NCBI GenBank assembly: GCA_030737835.1
Contig: CM060855.1
Location: 4,520,478-4,584,477 of the forward strand
Direction of reading: 5' to 3'
Length of the DNA stretch: 64,000 nucleotides
From: Acorus gramineus
Taxonomy: Eukaryota > Streptophyta > Magnoliopsida > Acorales > Acoraceae
A program made the translations under genes and the position numbers. Within the stretch, counting starts at the first letter, position 1. Every line of letters starts with the position of its first letter. Of the stretch, positions 1 to 11,366 are shown one piece after another. The notes beneath the pieces were generated by a model. It was not told where the DNA came from. It was given only the letters and a program-made list of their open reading frames with translations, and made no database searches.

Positions 1-743
1 CAGCCTGAACCAGGGAAGGTTGCGTTGGCGGCCTGAGAATTCCTTGTTAACTCTTCGAAAAGCTTTTCGACTATCTTTCATGTTCTTTGTTATTCTTGTT
101 CCCGGACCACAATGGGGTTGAGATAGTGTTTGGAAATATGTTTTAGTTGATCAAATGAATCGAACGTTCAACAATCTAACAAATGTATTTTTTCTTCTGT
201 AAATCTAATTTCACTTGAAACTTTGAGTGAAAATTTACTTTTCATTCCTTGTGAATTTGCACAAAAGCAGGGTTAAGGTAGTGTTTGAAAACAAGTTCTG
301 ATTGATTTTGTGTTGGTGGCCAATATTCTATATTTCTGTGTGAACTCTGAACTCTTTGAAAAGCCATTTCTACTAGCCTTTCATGTTCTTTGTAGTTCTT
401 CTTCCCGATTAAAACGGGGGCTCAAGCAGTGTTTGAAAACAAGTTTTTTTTTTTATTGATTCTATCAGAAGAATCAAAATTAATGTCCCAAAGGATCACA
501 TATTTTTAAGAATTTAGTTATAGGTAGAAAAAAAATTTCTTCCATGAATCTAACAAATATATTATTTTTGTCAAACCATTTCTATAGTACAACTTTGAGT
601 GTGAAAAATGAGAAGTCTGCATTTTAAAAAAAATGAGAATTTTTTAAACGTGGATCCAAACATATTTAGACACATTTTCTTTGTTAAATTTCTAGTGTAC
701 TAAAATATGTGAACAACATTTTGAAAAGCGGCAAACAAGATAA
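1..743. repeat. Non-coding stretch with a diverged direct repeat
   Basis: No gene is visible. Two segments about 300 bases apart resemble each other, roughly 51-140 and 349-440. Both run from an 'aactctt(c/t)gaaaagc' start through 'tttcatgttctttgt' to 'agtgtttg(g/a)aaa'. A third partial match ('agtgtttgaaaacaagtt') lies near 275-295. This looks like an old local duplication or pieces of one transposon family. Near 760-783 the text 'cctacatccaaatgcgcctta' resembles the right end of the Tourist-like MITE at 29032-29253, but no matching left end was found. Confidence 0.5.
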
Positions 744-910
744 TTGGAATTCAAGCATTTGAATCCTACATCCAAATGCGCCTTAGAGAGAGAGGGGGTT
801 GGGGAGGGGGCAGTAGGGTGGAGGTGGGCGGTGGGCGCATTAAAGCATTTGAATCCTCCGCCTGCCTTGCCGCCCTCTTCGCCCCCATCGTCCCCTTCTC
901 AGTTAGCGCG

Positions 911-932
911 CTCTCTCTCTCTCTCTCTCTCT
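911..932. repeat. (CT)n microsatellite upstream of the first gene
   Basis: An uninterrupted CT run about 410 bases before the start codon at 1345, in a locally GC-rich patch (780-1020). Pyrimidine tracts of this kind are common in plant 5' leaders and core promoters. The open frames around it on both strands are low-complexity and are not taken as genes. Confidence 0.8.
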
Positions 933-1344
933 CCTCAATGTCCTTCAACGCCTTCCATCCGCCGCCGGCCGCCCTCCCCTGCCTCCTACCGTCCTGTTCC
1001 ACCCTACCCCCTCCTCTCTTCCATCCCCACCAACCAAAAAAAAAAAAAAATTGATTGGTAGGAACAAGTGAGTTGGTTGGCTGGAGAGGACATTCCCAAT
1101 ACAAAAAAGAAGACATTTTCAGGGGTTATTTTGCCAATTATGTACATGGACCCTATTGTCATTATCCAATTTTCTTTTCAAAGGCTTTCCCAACTCCCAA
1201 GCACATGAAACTTATCCAAATCATTTCCATCACCCAAAAAAACTTCAAAAAAAAAAAAAAAAAACAAAAAACCATTCCACTTGAAAAATCACTCTCTTTA
1301 CACATAAGAAATCCATCCAGACCAAACCAAAACAAGCCCCAAAC

Positions 1345-4300
1345 ATGGCATGTTCAAATCAGATACTACACGCCATGCACGTCCATCAAACCACCCCATC
1401 TCAACCTCACCTCCTCTCCTCCTCCTCCTCCACCACACTTGTGGCCCTCCACAGGCCACCCAGTCATCAAGGACTCTCCGCCCGCCACCGCACGTCGTCA
1501 TCGTCGACCGTCGCAAAAGCTTCACCGGGGAGCGGCGGCGCTGAAGAGTCCGGCGATGATGGAGATGGGGTCTCGCTCGGGACGATGAGGCTGCCGGCGA
1601 ACATCGACGTCGACAGGTTCGAATTGCTGCTCTTCCAGGTAGGGTGGTTGGGAATTTTGGTTTTTTTTGGAGTTGTTACACAAAGCTCATTTTACATAAC
1701 CATTTACAGTCTCATTTAACACGTTAGCTTTTAAAAAACTATAATAAAATATATACACGCAATAATATGAGTTTTAGGATTTTGTTAAGGACACACGCGA
1801 AAAAGATAGTTTATTAGTACAATTTTTTCGAACCAATCATAAATGTTTGTTTCTTGGCTGATTTCTAATATCATTGTTCATATCTACTGAATGTAAAAAT
1901 TAACATTAATGATGATTTTTTTTAAGGCAAAGGTAGTCCATATATAACCTAATTTCAAAATTGCATCGGTCGGAAGATTGAAAAAGCAAGAAAACAGGGG
2001 AGAACAAAACAGAGGCTATTTTTTTTGAGAAGAAGTTAGACTGTATATAACTTTTTAAGCAATGTTACATAAGTCTGAATCTTGCTCGGGTCGCAAGAGA
2101 GGAGAGAAGAGAAGAACAAAGAAACACATGAAAAAGAGGGTAAACCCACAAGTTGTGAGCTCAACCTCCTCTCCAAAGAAAAACAAAAAAGCTAAAAGAA
2201 GAGAGCAGGGATCCTCTTCGCAGCCGCCTGCCCACTGTTAGAATCAGAAATAAGAGAATGAATCAAGAATATTATTAGGGTTTGTATCCAATATTTATAG
2301 TATAAAAAGGAAAACCAGGAAATGACTAATCTACCCTTAATCCTAACATATAAATACATTTAACACCCACGACCAGAAAAACTCCAATGTGATTAGCCCG
2401 GGTCGATTTGAAACACTCCTCCTACCAGGCAAACACTACCGGCACCTGCGAGAGTGCGTCCCCATATCAAGATGAAGTGTTGGGTGTCCTCCCAAACATT
2501 TTCAATGTATAACCGCTGCCTGGAGAATACTTTCTGATTTCAGTTCAGCCAGATGGCCCAAAGTGCGGTTGGAACTATGATTTTATGCACCCTGGCTTGA
2601 ACCCGTGTGCAACCTTGGATATTGCAGTGCTGTAGTCGATTACACAGTTCATCACTGGTTGCGAATGTAGATGGCGTGCCTGATGCGATCCCGATCAGAG
2701 CCCACAATCATAGTAATAAAGTACTCTGTACTTATCCGAATATTCGTTAAAGTACTCTGATTAGACATCAAACCTACAAAACGTACCGTACCGAACATAA
2801 TGCATATTAAATTCATTAATACATATTAATGCTTAAATTATCTAGAAAATAGTCTAATTATCCCCGTACTTTTTCGTATTTATTCTGTATGATTTACGAA
2901 TATACACGTACTGTACCGAATATGACACTGGCTGAATATTTACCGTACACGAACTTTGTTACTATGCCCACAACCCTGAGAGAGTCGGGCATTGGTAGAA
3001 GAGATGCTCGCAGACAATAGGTGCGCTTGGTTGTCACGTAGCCCTGTACGCCTTGGTGAGGATGCGGCCTTGCAAGGTCATCCATAAGGGTTCAGCCTCA
3101 CTGATTGAGTGCATGCCATCATTTGAGCAATCTCTTCCACCTCCGCCTCAGACGATATGCGTCGCAAGCGCAACCGCCACTCACCCGAGTCCGCCCAACA
3201 GTCAATCAACTTGCATCTTTTGTTTTCAGCCACCCGGAACAGCCTAGGAAATATTGCGCATAGTGGTCTGTCGCCACACCATCGGTCCTCCCAAAACCTC
3301 ACTCGGTCACCTTTGCTCACCTTCCATATTAGTGCTGGTTTTAGCTCCGCTGCCAGATTAAACCAGCCTTTGCACATACAGGACATGCCGGGGTATGGAA
3401 GTGGAAATAGACCAGCACCGTATCTCGCTTTGAATAGGCGCACCCACAAAAGGTTCGGTTGAGCACACCATCTCCAAAGGTGTGGTCTTGTGGGCCCTCG
3501 GACTGATCTGTTCCAAAAGAACCGGCGTCGAATGGCGTCAATCTTTGCTAGAATTGTTCGGGGTATGCGAAAGATCGACAGGAAGAATGTGAGGAGGCTC
3601 GATAGGATCGACTGCAATAAGATCAGCTTGCCCCTTGAACTCAGACAGCGGTTTTGCCAACCGTCTAGCCGTCGTTCGAACCTCTCAATCAGTGGAATCC
3701 AGTCTTTCCTGAGAATTCTTTTTTGCACCAGCGAGAGCCCGAGGTGTTTTGTTTGTGCTTGCTGTACTCCACACCCTATGATGCCAGCCAGCCTTTCCGC
3801 CTGCGTGCGCTCGACGTTAATCGCCCACAGTGAACTCTTTGCCCAGTTGATTTTCAGCCCTGACATCATCGAGAAGCAGCATAAAATGAATCTTCCTCCG
3901 GGTTGGCGAAAATCATAGTGTCGTCTGCGTATTGGAGGTGGGTAGTCGGGGTTCCCCCCCCTCGCGCACGCGATTCCCATGATCCATCCCGCTCGCTCCG
4001 CCTTCAGGCACATACGGCTTAGAACGTTCGCTCCGATCGCGAATAGCAGGGGAGATAGCGGATCTCCTTGGCGGAGACCGCGGTTCAGAGGAAAGAACCC
4101 GCACTGACGCCTTCGCAGTCCCGGTGCATGCTTTGATCATCCTCAGCCAATTATTGCTGAACCCGTGTAAAGTCACCACTTGTAAAAGGAAATTCCATGC
4201 CTTTGCAAAGTTCAATTTACATATAATTCAGCTCCGGTTGTCCTTGTGGAGACTAGCAATGATTTCCTGGGAAATGTCCAACCCTTCTTGCAAACCACGG

Positions 4301-5549
4301 CAAAAAAAAAAAGAGTTGATCACAGGAGGTTTGGGACCAAACTCAAAGAAGATGAACCAAGAGCTGGAAGGCAAAAATCAAAAGCAGAACCGTTCAATAA
4401 ACATGAAAAATCAGCGGGTCAATCAGATTTGAACCGAGGCATAATTATAATATAATAAATTTATATTAATTATCAACACTAAATAAAAATATGAAATATT
4501 TTTAAAAAAATTTGCATAAAATTTGTCATAACATGATTTTAGTATATAAAATCTAATTTTTTTAAATTAAATTTCATATTTTAACAAATAAATAATCATA
4601 ATTTATATGAATAAAGAATCAATTGATTTAATCAACTCGTGTCGGTTCACAAAAACCGTCAGTTCAATCAGTGGGTTGATTGGATTTTACTGATTTTTTA
4701 TATTATTAGGTTTTAAGAATAAATCGAATCGGAATTTAAAACGGATGAAGATTTAACCGGTTCTTCAGGCTCGGTCTGAGTCGGATTTTAAAACACTGCT
4801 TTTAACTACATGAATGATTCTCCCTGATATTTTTTGTTGTTTTTGTTTAAATAGTGGGCTAATAGTCTGTGCCAAGGAGCAAACCTGCCACTTCCAACTC
4901 CTTTGAAGGTTGGTTTTTCTGATTAAACTCATTTGATTCAAATCATATTTTGATTGAAGTTCTCATCATCAATGGTGCACAAATTGCTCTTTTGAGTTCT
5001 GTATCTTCAACTTAAATACTAATGTAATTGTTATTATTTCTAAGGATAACGTTATGTACAGGCACAATCTCTCAAATTTTTCTAAAAATAGTACACCTCA
5101 TTAGATGAGGTATATACTTTTATAAAAAATGAAAAATATGCTCCAATGAATTGCATGGATGCATTTATAGAAAATGTAAAAAAAAATTATCAAAAAATAT
5201 ATCTCATTAATGTGAGTATATACCCCGTTAATTTTTTCTATCGACGCATATGAGACTGAAATTAAGATCGAAAAAAAAAACTGTGTAACAACACTCTATT
5301 GTAAACATTGAATAGGTGGATAGAGTGAAAGGAGGAGCTCGACTGGGCTTTACAACGGTAGGCGATGACAAGGTGGATGTCTCGGTGTATATAGACTGTC
5401 TGGTGTTTCCGGCGACTGGAGATTCTGGTCCGATGTTTCGAGCCATTCGGAATGGGAGTCAGAAAGACGATCCGCCTCTAGGGGAGCCCAGAATCATGAG
5501 AAGCCTTCTTCAAGCTCTCCAGAAATCCATCCAGATTGCAAGAACGTAG
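1345..5549 (+). CDS. Small conserved plant protein, probably plastid-targeted, function unknown (3 exons, 193 aa)
   Basis: Exons are 1345-1638, 4855-4908 and 5316-5549; all junctions are GT-AG and phase 0, giving 193 residues. The first ~65 residues are rich in Ser, Thr, Ala and His with few acidic residues, as in a chloroplast transit peptide. The rest is compact: exon 1 ends in DRFELLLFQ, the 18-codon exon 2 adds WANSLCQGANLPLP-TPLK, and exon 3 carries GGARLGFTT, VYIDCLVFPATGDSGPMFRAIRNG and GEPRIMRSLLQALQ. I recall this WANSL...GEPRIMRSLL pattern in uncharacterised plant proteins (possibly DUF7148), but I cannot name a function. Intron 1 is 3.2 kb and filled with transposon debris; intron 2 has a dispersed repeat. 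The start is the first ATG in frame and gives a plausible targeting sequence. The splice model is inferred from sequence alone, but unbroken phases and a coherent C-terminus support it. Confidence 0.8.
2236..2365. mobile_element. 130-bp solo LTR inserted in the LINE
   Basis: The segment begins TGTTAGAATC and ends in TTTAACA, so it has TG...CA ends and the short inverted repeat TGTTA/TAACA. It is flanked by the 5-bp duplication CCCAC at 2231-2235 and 2366-2370. These are the hallmarks of an LTR-retrotransposon insertion reduced to one LTR. An internal 'tatttatagtataaaaag' could be its TATA region. The length fits a small Copia or TRIM LTR; no internal domain is present, so the superfamily stays open. 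Confidence 0.8.
2709..2966. mobile_element. 258-bp MITE (hAT-like) inserted in the LINE
   Basis: The ends are CATAGTAATAAAGT and ACTTTGTTACTATG, inverted repeats matching at 13 of 14 positions. The flanks are CCCACAAT (2701-2708) and CCCACAAC (2967-2974), an 8-bp duplication with one mismatch, the size expected for hAT. Removing the element and one flank copy joins the two parts of the LINE reading frame (…SLRVVG to SDRDRIRHA…), which supports the borders. It has no coding capacity. Confidence 0.8.
4430..4798. mobile_element. Right end of a degenerate Ac-like hAT element
   Basis: The segment ends in TTTTAAAACACTG (4786-4798), the reverse complement of the CAGTGTTTTAAAA end common to plant hAT elements. 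The adjacent sequence has diverged 'aaccggttc' and 'gaaccg' motifs, as in non-autonomous hATs. A matching left end was not found, so the left border is approximate and the element is probably truncated. It ends about 55 bases before exon 2 of the host gene. Confidence 0.5.
5060..5240. repeat. Dispersed AT-rich repeat, related to 34990-35160 in inverse orientation
   Basis: Within intron 2 of the first gene. The motifs 'cctcattagatgagg', 'attgcatggatgcatttata' and 'aaaaaaaattatc' recur as their reverse complement at about 35000-35150, and in weaker form near 29870-30010. The family is not recognised and no coding is visible. Confidence 0.55.
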
Positions 5550-7038
5550 AATTTCTGAATCTTTCGTGGCTTATCTGATGCACATGATTTGTCAACTATT
5601 TTGCCCCGAGTCATAGTTTTATCAATAGTGATTATTGGGGTTCTTCCACTTGTGCCTCAGCTATTTATCAATATATCATATATCACATTGTTAATTATTG
5701 AAAAATGTTTTTGATTGATTTTATGTATATGTAATTATATGATTGGTTTGTCGTGATGAACCAATGATTCATTGCAATATATTGTCTGCTTTGTTCACGT
5801 GATGACATCTAACCTATTTCAATGCGCTTGGGATTCAATCCTATTAGTTTTAATCAACCTCTAATATAAAAAAACACATGTAAGCTCATCACCTTAAATT
5901 GACAAACAATATTAATCCTTCACTTTCTCTAGTAAAGTGTAACACTTTCTAATACAAAAGGATTATAAATATTTTAAAATTCTTATAATGGAACAAGTAC
6001 AAGGAAGATCAAAATTAATGACAAATTAAGTCATTCCTAAATTGGAATTATTATTGTTATTATTATTATTATGTGCGCGTGAAATAAGATGGCATTACAT
6101 GTTACTTGTCCTCACACATTCCTTCACTGACGATTGACTTGATACAAGCACAACAATTTATCACAATATAATAACTAGACACACCTTCTCTGTTCATAAA
6201 ACTTGAAAAACTACTCCTAATCATGAGTTCATGACTAATAAATAAAAATCAAATAAACCCTACCTTGGAATTTCATGATAAATCCAAGCAAATGTCTAAG
6301 AATGATCATTACCACCCTCAAACACCCACTTAAAAACCAACTTAATATTCCTTCTCATTCATTTTTTAATGACAAAAAAAAAATTCATTCATTCCTGGAT
6401 ATCTCAAATAAAGTTTTTCATTCCCACGTAACTTATTAAAACTGTGATGTGTTTTTTTAATGCGTTAAACTGGATTGTTGAAATAATTTCTCCTTGTATA
6501 CTAAAGTTATTAAAATTATCATAAATATAAAAATATATCTATAAGAAACTTATTTTCTTGTTTTGTTTGTAATTTTGTTATTTTATTTTATCTTACCTCT
6601 TTCAGTGTTGTATTTTAAAATCTTCAATGAAATCGTGATAGAAATATTTATTTATTTTTTAAATAAAAGAACTTATTAAATATGGAATAACTAATCGTAC
6701 TGATCAAACATCATTAAAAATCCAAGATATGAATTTAAACAGAAAAAAAAAAGTTATTTCAGGATGAGTTTAATGAAAATCACTCACCACAAAAGGAATC
6801 ATTGGAATAAAAATTCTGTTTCACAAGTCCTAGGTTTTAGAATAAAAACACGTTACACGTTTACCTCTCTGAGATGGACGGCTATGATTCGATAAGGACT
6901 ATTGTTTGTCCGGATCTTCTTCTTCTTCCGGCCTTTGATTCTCCTCGAGATTCGCAACCCAAAAAAACATTTTTTTTTACATAAAACCCCCGAATTTTTT
7001 TTTTTTTACTCTCTCTCTCGAGCTTCGAAGCTCGATCA
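5550..7038. other. Intergenic stretch between the first gene and OR
   Basis: AT-rich sequence with no supported gene. It should hold the 3' flank of the first gene and the OR promoter. A short (TTA)n run lies at about 6050-6072, and pyrimidine-rich leader-like sequence (several T-runs and CTCTCTCTC) just precedes the OR start codon. No transposon ends were recognised. Confidence 0.6.
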
Positions 7039-9493
7039 ATGGCTTCTCTGATTTTCAACCCTCTGTTTGCCTCGAATCCCCTCAAATCTCGCCCGTCCGA
7101 TCGTGCCCTGCTTATCTTCTCCAGTAATCGACGGACCGGAAGGCGCCGTCCCGTCCAGGTCCGTTGCTCGGGAGGGGAGAGCCCCCCAGGCCCGAATCCC
7201 AATGGAGACAACAGTGCCTCGAAGTTCGTGCTCGAATTTCTCGATTTTGGTTTCCTTTATTGAGTTTTTCGGTTTTTGGTGGTGTGGATAAGCGAGACCC
7301 GTTTCGACCGTAACTTCAAAATTTGTGTTTTCTAAAGCACAATCGATTGTTTGTCGCGTTTGAATGAGACACATGTCTTCTTCGACTTCGAATCATGTTA
7401 TTTCACAAGAAAAAATGAATCTTTATTGTGTTTGAATGAGACCCTATTCAATTGCCCTTTAAATTCTGTGTTTTCTAGACAAAAGCATTTTTTTTTTTTG
7501 TATGAATGAGATCCGTTTCAATTTTGGGACTAATTCTATGTTTTATAGAAGCATGGTTTGATATTGAGATTTTGGACTTGTTTGATGTTGTGTATAAATG
7601 AGACCCATTTCTGTTTTAATATCAAATTCTGTGTTTTTTAAAATTTATTTTTGTTGTGTTTTAAGATTGAGGTTTGCTTGTTTGATGTAATGTAAAAAAT
7701 AATTCTAATTTTATTGCAATTTCAATTGTGGGTCAGTTTTTGCATCATAGAAGGACCAGAGACCGTTCAAGATTTCATGCAAATGCAGCTCCAAGAGATC
7801 CAAGACAACATCAAGAGCCGAAGAAACAAGATTTTTCTTCTCATGGAGGAGGTGATTCTCATTAAAGGCTTCTATTATAAAGTTTTTAACTTTTTTGTAT
7901 TGGTTTGTCAATTTAGAATCAAATTTGATGTAGGTTAGGAGATTGCGAGTGCAACAACGCATAAAATGTTCTATTGGTGAGGATGGTGAGGAGGAAAGCG
8001 AAATGCCCGACATTCCTTCGACAATCCCATTCCTCCCAAACATGGTAATTATTTGAATTAATTTGGTCCTTCGTGTTTAGTTTTGTTTCATCTTAATGAA
8101 GCTGTCTGCTCTTGATTGTTGAAACAGACACAGAAGACTTTGAAGCAATTATATCTTACATGCTTTTCATTAATATCTGGGGTGATTGTCTTTGGAGGCC
8201 TACTTGCACCAATTGTAAGTTGATTTTTGTGCTTTCTCTGAACCTTAATTTTATGTTGTACACAAAAAAGGGGATTGTGAAGGACTAATCCAAATGCTGC
8301 CATCACTTTATTCTTTTTCATCTGTGTCTTTTTATTTATCAAAATTGTATAGGATGTGTAATATAGGAAATTAGGCATGTTTAGCGTGCAATGCTACATA
8401 TGTTGCAATGACAGAATCTTGCACATGCCATTATTAGATAATACGTACTTTATAAAGTTTTCATAGAATCATTAAATTGTAAAATCAGGGACTTTATGGT
8501 GTAGACATTGGGTGAGTTTTATTTCCGGAAACTGATCTAAATGTACACATGAAAGAAAGAAAAACATGAAATGTACGCTTGGGTGAACTTTCCATATTCA
8601 TTTAAGTTCCATATATAATTACAAAGTTAGTGTATGACAAATATTCGGCACAATTTATGTTTGGCAAAGTAAGCGTGTTTTCATAAATCATACGGGATAA
8701 GTATGATTGAAGTATGGAAATAATTAAACTGTTTTTAGGTTTTTACCAATTTTAAGTATCAGAAATGCATGCAAATTTTTTATGTTGGGTGTGAAGGCGG
8801 TGATGACAATTAGGGCTAGTTTTTTAATGATGAAGAATGTGGTAGACTATCCAAATTAAATGGATGCACAATTCGATGAGTTCAGTCAATAGATGTGGAG
8901 GTATCCATTATCCGTTCTTTTTTTTTTACTGGAACGGTAGGCTTTGTATTAATAAAAGGCAAAAGCCCAAAATAAAAGTACATAATCTGAAGGAAAAAGC
9001 TAAGCAAAGGAAAGATAAACTCAGACCCCACGATTTAGGCAGCACGAAAAACTAGAGTTCCACTGGTGGAAGAGACGTCTACTTGTAGAATGCTAACAGT
9101 TTCCATCCCAAGCCCAGACAAGCCCTGGTCTATCAGATCTCCACATTGCCTACCAGCACCATCATCCATGCTACCCCTCCACAGAACCCACCCCACATTC
9201 ACCAAAATTTTGGAACATGCGGAAACGTTTAGAGTATTTTCTGACTATGGTTCTATAAATTGCTTGTGTGTTTGCCAGTTGATTAAAATTAGTGCAACAC
9301 ATAAAAATTCTAAGTTTTCATATACAGAGAAAAGAAAGCTTTAATGGGAATGCACTCATTGAATCCTTATTTCTCCCGTATAAATTATATATATATATAT
9401 AATAATAACCTGAAACAGATGAATGTGGGAACCAAAAAAAAGAAAAGAAAAAGGATCACTTCTCGATTTTTGTGTCATCCTTGCACAAGGGCC

Positions 9494-9525
<32 letters not shown>

Positions 9526-11366
9526 TAGGATGTCCCCGAATTACACTGATTCAAGGTGCACATCTTTATTTCTCCCTAATAATTAACCAGTTAGCTAATT
9601 AGTTGACCAGATGAGACAAAGGGTTATCTAGTTTAAGAAGAAACTAATGGAATATTATCATATACAATAACGGAGGCCGAAAGGGCTCTTATATAGATAC
9701 AAGATGTACAAAACCTTAGAAATAGAAAAAGACCTAAAAGCCCATGAGAAAAATTCGAGTCCCGTGGGCCCAATCGTCGATTCCCCAGCAATAAGCCCAA
9801 AAGGCCTATTCCACTTAAATAACTCCAATAGTTTATGCATTACCTCTTTCCACTAGAGCATTTTGAACATTCAATTATAATAATTTGTTTGATGCACATG
9901 TCATTGACTTATATTCTTTGGTGGACACATAGTTTCAAGTCGATTTAGATGAGATAAAAAATTGAATAACACTTTGCTTCAGCTGGAGCTTAAACTAGGA
10001 TTGGGAGGTACCTCTTATGAAGATTTCATTCGGAGTCTGCATCTTCCACTGCAATTGAGGTATGCATTACAATATAATAGTATATGTTTTGTGTTTGTCC
10101 AATTTAATCAATGATGTGTGCCGGGAATAAATTTCATTGTGAAATGCCCTGAATTTCAATTGTTTAATGATCCAGTCAGGTAGACCCTATTGTGGCTTCC
10201 TTTTCAGGAGGAGCTGTGGGTGTTATTTCAGCATTGATGTTGGTTGAGGTCAATAATGTCGAGCAACAGGAAAAGAAGAGATGCAAATATTGTAATGGAA
10301 CTGGTATGTATCTGATCACTTCAAGTACTCTTTCATGGTGAACTGAAAATGATATGCAATTAGTACCAATAAACTTTGCATGCAGAGGTCCCCTCTCTTC
10401 ACTGAGGGGTCCTGTCCTGGGATCGAGTTTTTCTCCTGCTAATCAGAGTTAACCAGGGAATGAGTTAAAAAGCAAATATACATATATATATTAAAAATCA
10501 TCTGGATTCCAAATCTGTGTCTCTTATACCTGTTTTGTCAGTATGCGCGTCTATCTACATATTGTTGCAAATATCTAGCATTTTTGCTGCAGATAAACCA
10601 TAGGAATCTGACTTTTAGCCCCGTTTGGAACCATTTATCAAACTGATTCATCTTTTGCCAAATCAGTTTTTCAGATAAATGGTTCCAAAACGGGTATTTT
10701 TATATTCAGCTTTTGATTGCAAATTTTGATTTTTATGTGTTAAAAAGTCAACAAAACAACTTTTATTGGAAAAACAGGTTGATAGTAACTTTTATGAAAA
10801 AAACGGTTGAGAGCAGCTTCGTATGAAAAAGTTGTTTTTGATTTCCAAACATGACATTAATAAAATGGAGTGCTAGTCAGAAATCTTAGAAACCATTATT
10901 ACTTAGCAGTACATGACATTGTCCAACAATGAATGGTTTCACATTAACAAACCAATTCTTTATGTTAGACTTCTGAAAAATAAGGGAGCACTGGTGACAT
11001 ATGTTGTTATCTTTCTGGTTTCTCCACAGGATATCTGGCTTGCGCCCTTTGTTCAGCAAGTGGTGTTTGTTTGAAAATTGAACCATTTTCGATTTCAAGT
11101 GCTACTACTCGTCCCTTGCGCGCACCCACAACTAGAAGGTGCCCAAATTGTTCAGGTGCAGGGAAGGTATGAAAAATCAAATGATTTGCTCCATCACCAT
11201 ATAATCAAACACTACAACCAATCATAAACATTGATTAGTCTATATATTGTATTGATGCGATTCATCTTCCATGGCTTATGTTCTCCAGGTTATGTGCCCC
11301 ACCTGCCTCTGCACTGGAATGGTTATGGCAAGCGAGCACGACCCACGTATTGACCCATTTGATTAA
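7039..11366 (+). CDS. OR: ORANGE (OR) plastid DnaJ-like zinc-finger protein, complete (8 exons, 305 aa)
   Basis: Exons: 7039-7223, 7737-7851, 7934-8044, 8128-8214, 9983-10059, 10176-10303, 11030-11166, 11289-11366, all GT-AG with matching phases. OR stabilises phytoene synthase after translation and promotes carotenoid build-up and chromoplast formation. Residues 1-61 form a Ser/Arg-rich transit peptide. From FCIIEGPETVQDF the protein follows the family: a charged helix (QLQEIQDNIKSRRNKIFLL), two hydrophobic segments (about 133-150 and 198-215), then four Cys repeats of DnaJ zinc-finger type (CKYCNGTG, CALCSASG, CPNCSGAG, CPTCLCTG) and the conserved end EHDPRIDPFD. The Arg of 'SRRN' (residue 91), which I align with the site changed to His in orange-fruited melon, is Arg here, the ordinary allele. 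Intron 4 (1.8 kb) contains LINE and U6 debris. Exons 2-8 are repeated at 50831-54464. Length matches the family (about 300-310 aa). Confidence 0.96.
8921..9215 (-). mobile_element. 3' end of a LINE, in OR intron 4
   Basis: On the minus strand the segment ends 'gcctaccgttccagt' followed by a short A-run (plus-strand T-run near 8922-8930), preceded by 'ttttattaatac', a form typical of plant LINE 3' ends. Upstream, the minus strand has 'ggtctgagtttatc' and 'cttgtctgggcttggg', with no open frame. The 5' border is approximate. The equivalent lies at about 52014-52310, so it predates the large duplication. Confidence 0.5.
9453..9540 (-). pseudogene. U6 snRNA pseudogene in OR intron 4
   Basis: The minus strand reads GGGGACATCC, AAAATTGGAACGATACAGAG, AAGATTAGCATGGCCC, AAGGATGACAC and AAATCGAGAAGTGATCC, which follows U6 snRNA through its ACAGAG core, catalytic region and 3' stem. 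The 5' hairpin is damaged: the bases before GGGGACAT diverge. No upstream sequence element or correctly placed TATA is seen beyond 9545. A T-run follows the 3' end. I therefore call it a pseudogene. A second copy is at 52544-52629. Confidence 0.8.
9650..9840 (-). mobile_element. Possible LTR-like fragment in OR intron 4
   Basis: The minus strand has 'ttgggcttattgctgggg', 'gggcttttaggtc' and a TATA-like 'ctatataagagcc', reminiscent of plant Copia LTRs. No clear TG...CA ends or target duplication were found. The equivalent region of copy 2 is near 52740-52931. Identity is uncertain. Confidence 0.3.
10619..10694. repeat. Foldback (inverted repeat) in OR intron 6
   Basis: CCCGTTTGGAACCATTTATC near 10620 is mirrored by GATAAATGGTTCCAAAACGGG ending at 10694, so this ~76-base piece can fold into a hairpin with a small loop. 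It resembles a MITE end or a compact foldback element. The matching hairpin in copy 2 is at about 53718-53795. Confidence 0.6.

Larger units (their letters stand above)
2021..4306 (-). mobile_element. 5'-truncated L1-type LINE in intron 1, antisense to the host gene
   Basis: The minus strand encodes the C-terminal part of a plant L1-type reverse transcriptase and its trailing domain. The Y-A-D-D catalytic motif is at about 3907-3932, preceded by FAKAWNFLLQVVTLHGFSNNW and followed, in another frame, by MSGLKINWAKS and HLGLSL...LERFERRLDGW. Further on come a 'FWEDRWCGDRPL' motif and the zf-RVT-like tail with 'ALWAIWL' near 2560. Frames change between 3900 and 4030 and there are stops, so it is dead. 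The A-rich 3' end appears as a T-run on the plus strand near 2021. The 5' end stops near 4306 by an A-run. No convincing target-site duplication was found for the LINE itself. A solo LTR and a MITE sit inside it. Confidence 0.88.

Noticed and set aside
744-1116. Overlapping open frames on both strands around the CT microsatellite
   Set aside because: Low-complexity translations (Pro/Ser or Gly/Arg/Glu runs) driven by the GC-rich patch and CT repeat; no conserved motif.
3078-4215. LINE reverse-transcriptase frame as a host gene
   Set aside because: Frame breaks around the YADD region, missing 5' half and internal insertions show a dead retrotransposon.
8864-9586. Small frames (63-92 codons) found in both copies of the duplication
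   Set aside because: Conservation reflects recent duplication only; they lie on LINE and U6 debris in an OR intron.
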